From Geodermatophilus nigrescens (lineage in GTDB: Bacteria > Actinomycetota > Actinomycetes > Mycobacteriales > Geodermatophilaceae), in NCBI RefSeq assembly GCF_900129495.1, contig NZ_FQVX01000001.1, positions 558,001-622,000 on the forward strand: a stretch of 64,000 nucleotides of DNA. Reading direction: 5' to 3'. A program made the translations under genes and the position numbers. The notes under the pieces are model-generated. The model made no database searches. It saw nothing but the letters and a program-made list of their open reading frames with translations, and was not told the origin of the DNA. Shown here piece by piece: positions 61,397 through 64,000 of this stretch (its first letter is position 1; each line of letters opens with the position of its first letter).

Positions 61397-62532
61397 CGCC
61401 GCTCAGCGCGGACGGCGTCCACGGCGGCGACGACGTCGGCGCGGTAGCGGGCGGGGGAGAAGCGGCGCACCGCGGACTCCACGCCCGCCGCGGCGAGGCG
61501 GGCGGCCAGCGCCGGGTCGTCGAGCAGCGAGGCGACCGCGTCCGCCAGCGCCGCGGCGTCGCCGGGCGGGACGAGCAGCCCGTCCTCGCCCGACGTGACG
61601 ATCTCCTGCAGCCCCTGCACGGCGGAGGCGACCACCGGCCGGCCGGCCAGTTGCGCCTCGACGGCGGTGTTGCCGAAGGGCTCGGCGCGCGAGGGCACGA
61701 GCACCACCTCGGCGTGCTCGAGCGCGGGCCAGGTCGGGTCGGTGTAGCCGGAGAAGACGACGGCGCCCGCGAGGTCGGGCCGCGCCGCCCGCTGCCGCAG
61801 CCGCTCCTCGAACCACTCGTAGCCGGGGAACACCGCCCCGCAGAGCTCGAGCTCGACGTCGTGGCCCCGGGCGCGCAGCAGCGCGAGCGCCTCGACCGCG
61901 ACGTCGGTGCCCTTGCGCTCGGAGAGCCGGCCGACGAGCACCAGACGGCGCGGGCCGGTGCCGCGGCCGGCGGGCGCCGGTTCCCGGCCGGGGCCGGCCA
62001 CGCCGTTGTGCACCACGCGGGTGCGGCGGCGCAGCGCCGGCACGGCGCGCACGAGGACGTCCCGCGCGGCGCCGCTGTTGGCGACCACCGAGCGGGCCAG
62101 CAGGACGGGGGCGTTGAGCAGCAGCGCGACCGGGCGCGGCAGGCCGTCCTCGGCCTCGTGCACGTGGCACAGCGCCGGGCGGCCGGCGAGGCGCGCGGCC
62201 ACCAGCCACAGCGGCACGGTGACGGTGTTGACGTAGACCGCTCCGGGCCGCAGGTCGCGCAGCAGCGCGACCATCGCCGGCAGCGCGCGCAGCGAGCCGC
62301 CCGCGAGCGCCAGGAGGCCGCGGGGCCGCAGCAGCGCCTTGCGCAGCACCGGGACCGGCAGGACGGTGACCTCCGCGCCGGCGGCGGCGAGGCGGGCGAC
62401 GAGCGGGCCGGGCGCGGGCAGCGTCACGACGACCCGCCGGCCGGCCTCCACCAGCCCGGCGACGCTCTCGACGAGCTGCAGGTCCGAGCCGTACAGGTCG
62501 GCCGACGGGTGGGCCACCAGGACGGTGCTCAC
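61393..62532 (-). CDS. GT4-family glycosyltransferase
   Basis: 379 residues. LVAHPSADLYGSDLQLVESV at the start, the donor motif LVGRLSERKGTDVAVEAL, and VPSRAEPFGNTAVEAQLAG (GT-B EX7E) in the C-terminal half. It adds a sugar to the lipid-linked polysaccharide from the cytoplasmic side. GTG 62532 overlaps the stop of the upstream O-antigen-ligase gene. Confidence 0.92.
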   Translation of the reverse strand: MSTVLVAHPSADLYGSDLQLVESVAGLVEAGRRVVVTLPAPGPLVARLAAAGAEVTVLPVPVLRKALLRPRGLLALAGGSLRALPAMVALLRDLRPGAVYVNTVTVPLWLVAARLAGRPALCHVHEAEDGLPRPVALLLNAPVLLARSVVANSGAARDVLVRAVPALRRRTRVVHNGVAGPGREPAPAGRGTGPRRLVLVGRLSERKGTDVAVEALALLRARGHDVELELCGAVFPGYEWFEERLRQRAARPDLAGAVVFSGYTDPTWPALEHAEVVLVPSRAEPFGNTAVEAQLAGRPVVASAVQGLQEIVTSGEDGLLVPPGDAAALADAVASLLDDPALAARLAAAGVESAVRRFSPARYRADVVAAVDAVRAERR

Positions 62533-63761
62533 GCGGACTCCTCCCGGGGGCGGGTGCCGCGCTCGGCGGCGAGGGACACGGCGGCGAGCAGCAGGAACGC
62601 CGGGGTGGCGTCGAACAGGCCGCTCTCGAGCAGGCTGCGGCCGGCGAGGAAGAGCAGCAGCCCGAGCAGCAGCGGGCGCAGCGGGCCGGTGGTGCGGCGC
62701 GCGCCGGCCGCCGTCCACACCAGCCAGCCGGCGGCCACGACCAGCCCGAGCAGCCCGGCCTGGACGAACACCGACACCCAGCTGCTGTCCAGCGGCTGCT
62801 CGGTCCACCACTGGCCGCGGACCCGGATGACCTTCACCGACAGGCCGCCGCCGAACACCGACTGCCACAGCGAGTCGGCCCAGGTGCGCGCCGCGCCCCA
62901 CGCGACCATGCGCGACTCCAGGGTGCCGACGCCGTCGCCGTCGCGGCTGGCGAAGGCCCCGAGCAGACCGGTGCCGAGCGCCACGCAGGTGCCGGCCGCC
63001 GCCGCGAGCAGCCCGCCGACCACGGCCCACACCGGCGGGCGCCGCACGGCCGCGAGGACGACGGCGAGCCCGAGCAGGAGCATCGCCAGGCCGGTGCGCG
63101 AGCCGGTGGCCCAGACGACGCCGAGGGCGGCGACGACGGCCAGGCCGACCGGCCACCGCCCGCCGTCGCAGAACAGCCGCCAGGTGCCGACGAGGACGAC
63201 GACGCCGGCGAGCAGGGCGAGCTCGTTGGGCGCCAGCGGCGGCACGCCGCCGGCCAGCCGGCCGGTGGCGGCCGCCGACGGGAGCCCGGTGACCGCGGCC
63301 GCGGCGGCCACCAGGCCGCAGGCGCCGGCCAGGGACAGCAGCACCGACCGCGCGTCGGAGGACCGCATGAGCAGGAAGACGGCGAGCGCGACGACGACGA
63401 CCCGCCCGGCGACCATGCCGCCGGCGAGCGGCGTCCCGGCGGTCAGCGCCCCGAAGACCGAGCCGCCGAGCAGCGCCGCGAGCACCCACAGCGTGCCGGT
63501 GCCGACGCGGCTGCGCGGGCCGGCCGCCGCCGCGAGGAGGGCCAGCACCAGGGCCAGGGCGCTGATGGCGGCCTTGGCCAGCACGACCGGGTCCAGCGAC
63601 CCGGAGAAGTACGTCCCGCGGCGCCAGCCGACCGTGGCCGCGACCAGCAGGAGCGCGACCAGCAGCCGCCCGGCGGGCCGGCGCAGCAGCGGCGTCCGGG
63701 GCCCCCGGGCCGGGGCCGCCGCGGTCCCGGCCCCCGCGACCGGGAGCGCGGCGGCCGTCAC
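62529..63761 (-). CDS. O-antigen ligase/polymerase-like membrane protein
   Basis: 410 residues with about 11-12 helices. The large periplasmic loop near 270-310 (WADSLWQSVFGGGLSVKVIR, in part; QPLDSSWVSVFVQAGLLGL) and ATGSRTGLAMLLLGL match the Wzy_C/O-antigen ligase family. Probably the Wzy polymerase of this cluster. GTG 63761 start. Confidence 0.85.
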   Translation of the reverse strand: MTAAALPVAGAGTAAAPARGPRTPLLRRPAGRLLVALLLVAATVGWRRGTYFSGSLDPVVLAKAAISALALVLALLAAAAGPRSRVGTGTLWVLAALLGGSVFGALTAGTPLAGGMVAGRVVVVALAVFLLMRSSDARSVLLSLAGACGLVAAAAAVTGLPSAAATGRLAGGVPPLAPNELALLAGVVVLVGTWRLFCDGGRWPVGLAVVAALGVVWATGSRTGLAMLLLGLAVVLAAVRRPPVWAVVGGLLAAAAGTCVALGTGLLGAFASRDGDGVGTLESRMVAWGAARTWADSLWQSVFGGGLSVKVIRVRGQWWTEQPLDSSWVSVFVQAGLLGLVVAAGWLVWTAAGARRTTGPLRPLLLGLLLFLAGRSLLESGLFDATPAFLLLAAVSLAAERGTRPREESA

Positions 63762-63765
63762 CGGA

Positions 63766-64000
63766 TCAGCGCCGCGGCCGCGCGCTGCCGGCGGCGGCCG
63801 GCTGCCGCTGCCCCGTGGCGGGCGCCTCGGGTGCGGCGGGCACGGCGGGCCGGGCGTCGGTGGGGGCGGCCGCCCGCGGGGTCCGGGTGCGCGGCACGAC
63901 GGCGAGGGTCGGGGCGGTCACGCCGGCGGCGGCGAGGATGGCCCGCATCTCCGCCAGCTCCGGGGCGGTGGTGCCGCCGGCCGGGATGACGAGCACGAGC
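63766..64000 (-). CDS. C-terminal end of a protein cut by the window edge
   Basis: Partial: the frame is open to the right edge. The visible 78 residues contain LVIPAGGTTAPELAEMRAIL and a Pro/Ala/Arg tail. The position, just upstream of the polymerase gene, and the tail suggest the end of a Wzz/tyrosine-autokinase-type chain-length protein, but the segment is too short to tell. Confidence 0.5.
   Translation of the reverse strand, partial: LVLVIPAGGTTAPELAEMRAILAAAGVTAPTLAVVPRTRTPRAAAPTDARPAVPAAPEAPATGQRQPAAAGSARPRR

Overview
The window is a very high-GC actinobacterial chromosome segment. One core line, 42181-42240, is 48 of 60 G+C. Start codons are mostly GTG or ATG, many genes appear leaderless, and the actinobacterial signature genes include rpfB, a mycothiol-dependent-isomerase-like protein, and the Glp/GlpR(SepX) division pair. 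Protein style and gene set suggest a Geodermatophilaceae-type organism (Blastococcus, Geodermatophilus, Modestobacter); that family call is inference. From memory, the backbone follows the Mycobacterium tuberculosis Rv0985c-Rv1018c interval (mscL, FmdB/Ruc, 5-formyl-THF cyclo-ligase, galU, moeA/glp, rimJ, glpR, pmt, rsmI, metG, tatD, rpfB, ksgA, ispE, glmU, prs, rplY, pth), with many insertions.

Layout. 1-5800: right end of an integrative element beside the 3' end of a tRNA-Arg(CCT) gene. It holds an excisionase-like HTH protein, a zinc-ribbon protein, an AAA-type ATPase and an unrecognised protein of clearly lower GC, and a tyrosine integrase. A 20-bp exact repeat occurs near the left edge and again inside the integrase 3' end. 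5900-17450: small metabolic and hypothetical genes (sirtuin, SRPBCC, VOC, YbaK-like, MscL, a Ruc-like zinc ribbon, alpha-oxoamine synthase, LLM flavoenzyme). 17450-21700: tandem repeats, then a carboxyltransferase / CoA-transferase / MatC-like transporter operon that may handle malonate or another dicarboxylate. 21750-26430: 5-formyl-THF cyclo-ligase, galU, glp(moeA), rimJ-like, glpR/sepX, tRNA-Ala. 26560-36960: PPK2, enoyl-CoA hydratase, MFS transporter, protein O-mannosyltransferase, RsmI, a DUF559 gene bounded by two related foldback repeats, CorA, an amino-acid permease and a membrane protein. 37000-43800: metG-tatD-membrane protein-rpfB-ksgA-ispE. 43800-50800: TetR/desaturase pair, tRNA-Gln, glmU-prs, a dioxygenase-like gene, rplY-pth. 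50970-64000: an exopolysaccharide cluster (initiating sugar transferase, glycosyltransferases, CDP-alcohol phosphotransferase, large secreted PKD/LamG protein, flippase, O-antigen-ligase-like protein) running off the right edge.

The strongest candidate for an undescribed system is the 1,153-bp unit at 32344-33496. A single AbiEi-HTH/DUF559 nuclease-like gene is bounded by two homologous ~61-nt foldbacks. Their stems carry compensatory base-pair swaps, and the unit fits tightly between the stop codons of convergent rsmI and corA. Second is the low-GC ATPase plus unknown-protein cargo at 1465-3897. Other points of interest are three conserved genes whose best start is CTG (rimJ-like, ksgA, pth), a recurring CCC-N3-GGGTGA-type motif upstream of surface-polysaccharide genes, and an FmdB/Ruc protein lacking one zinc-ribbon cysteine.
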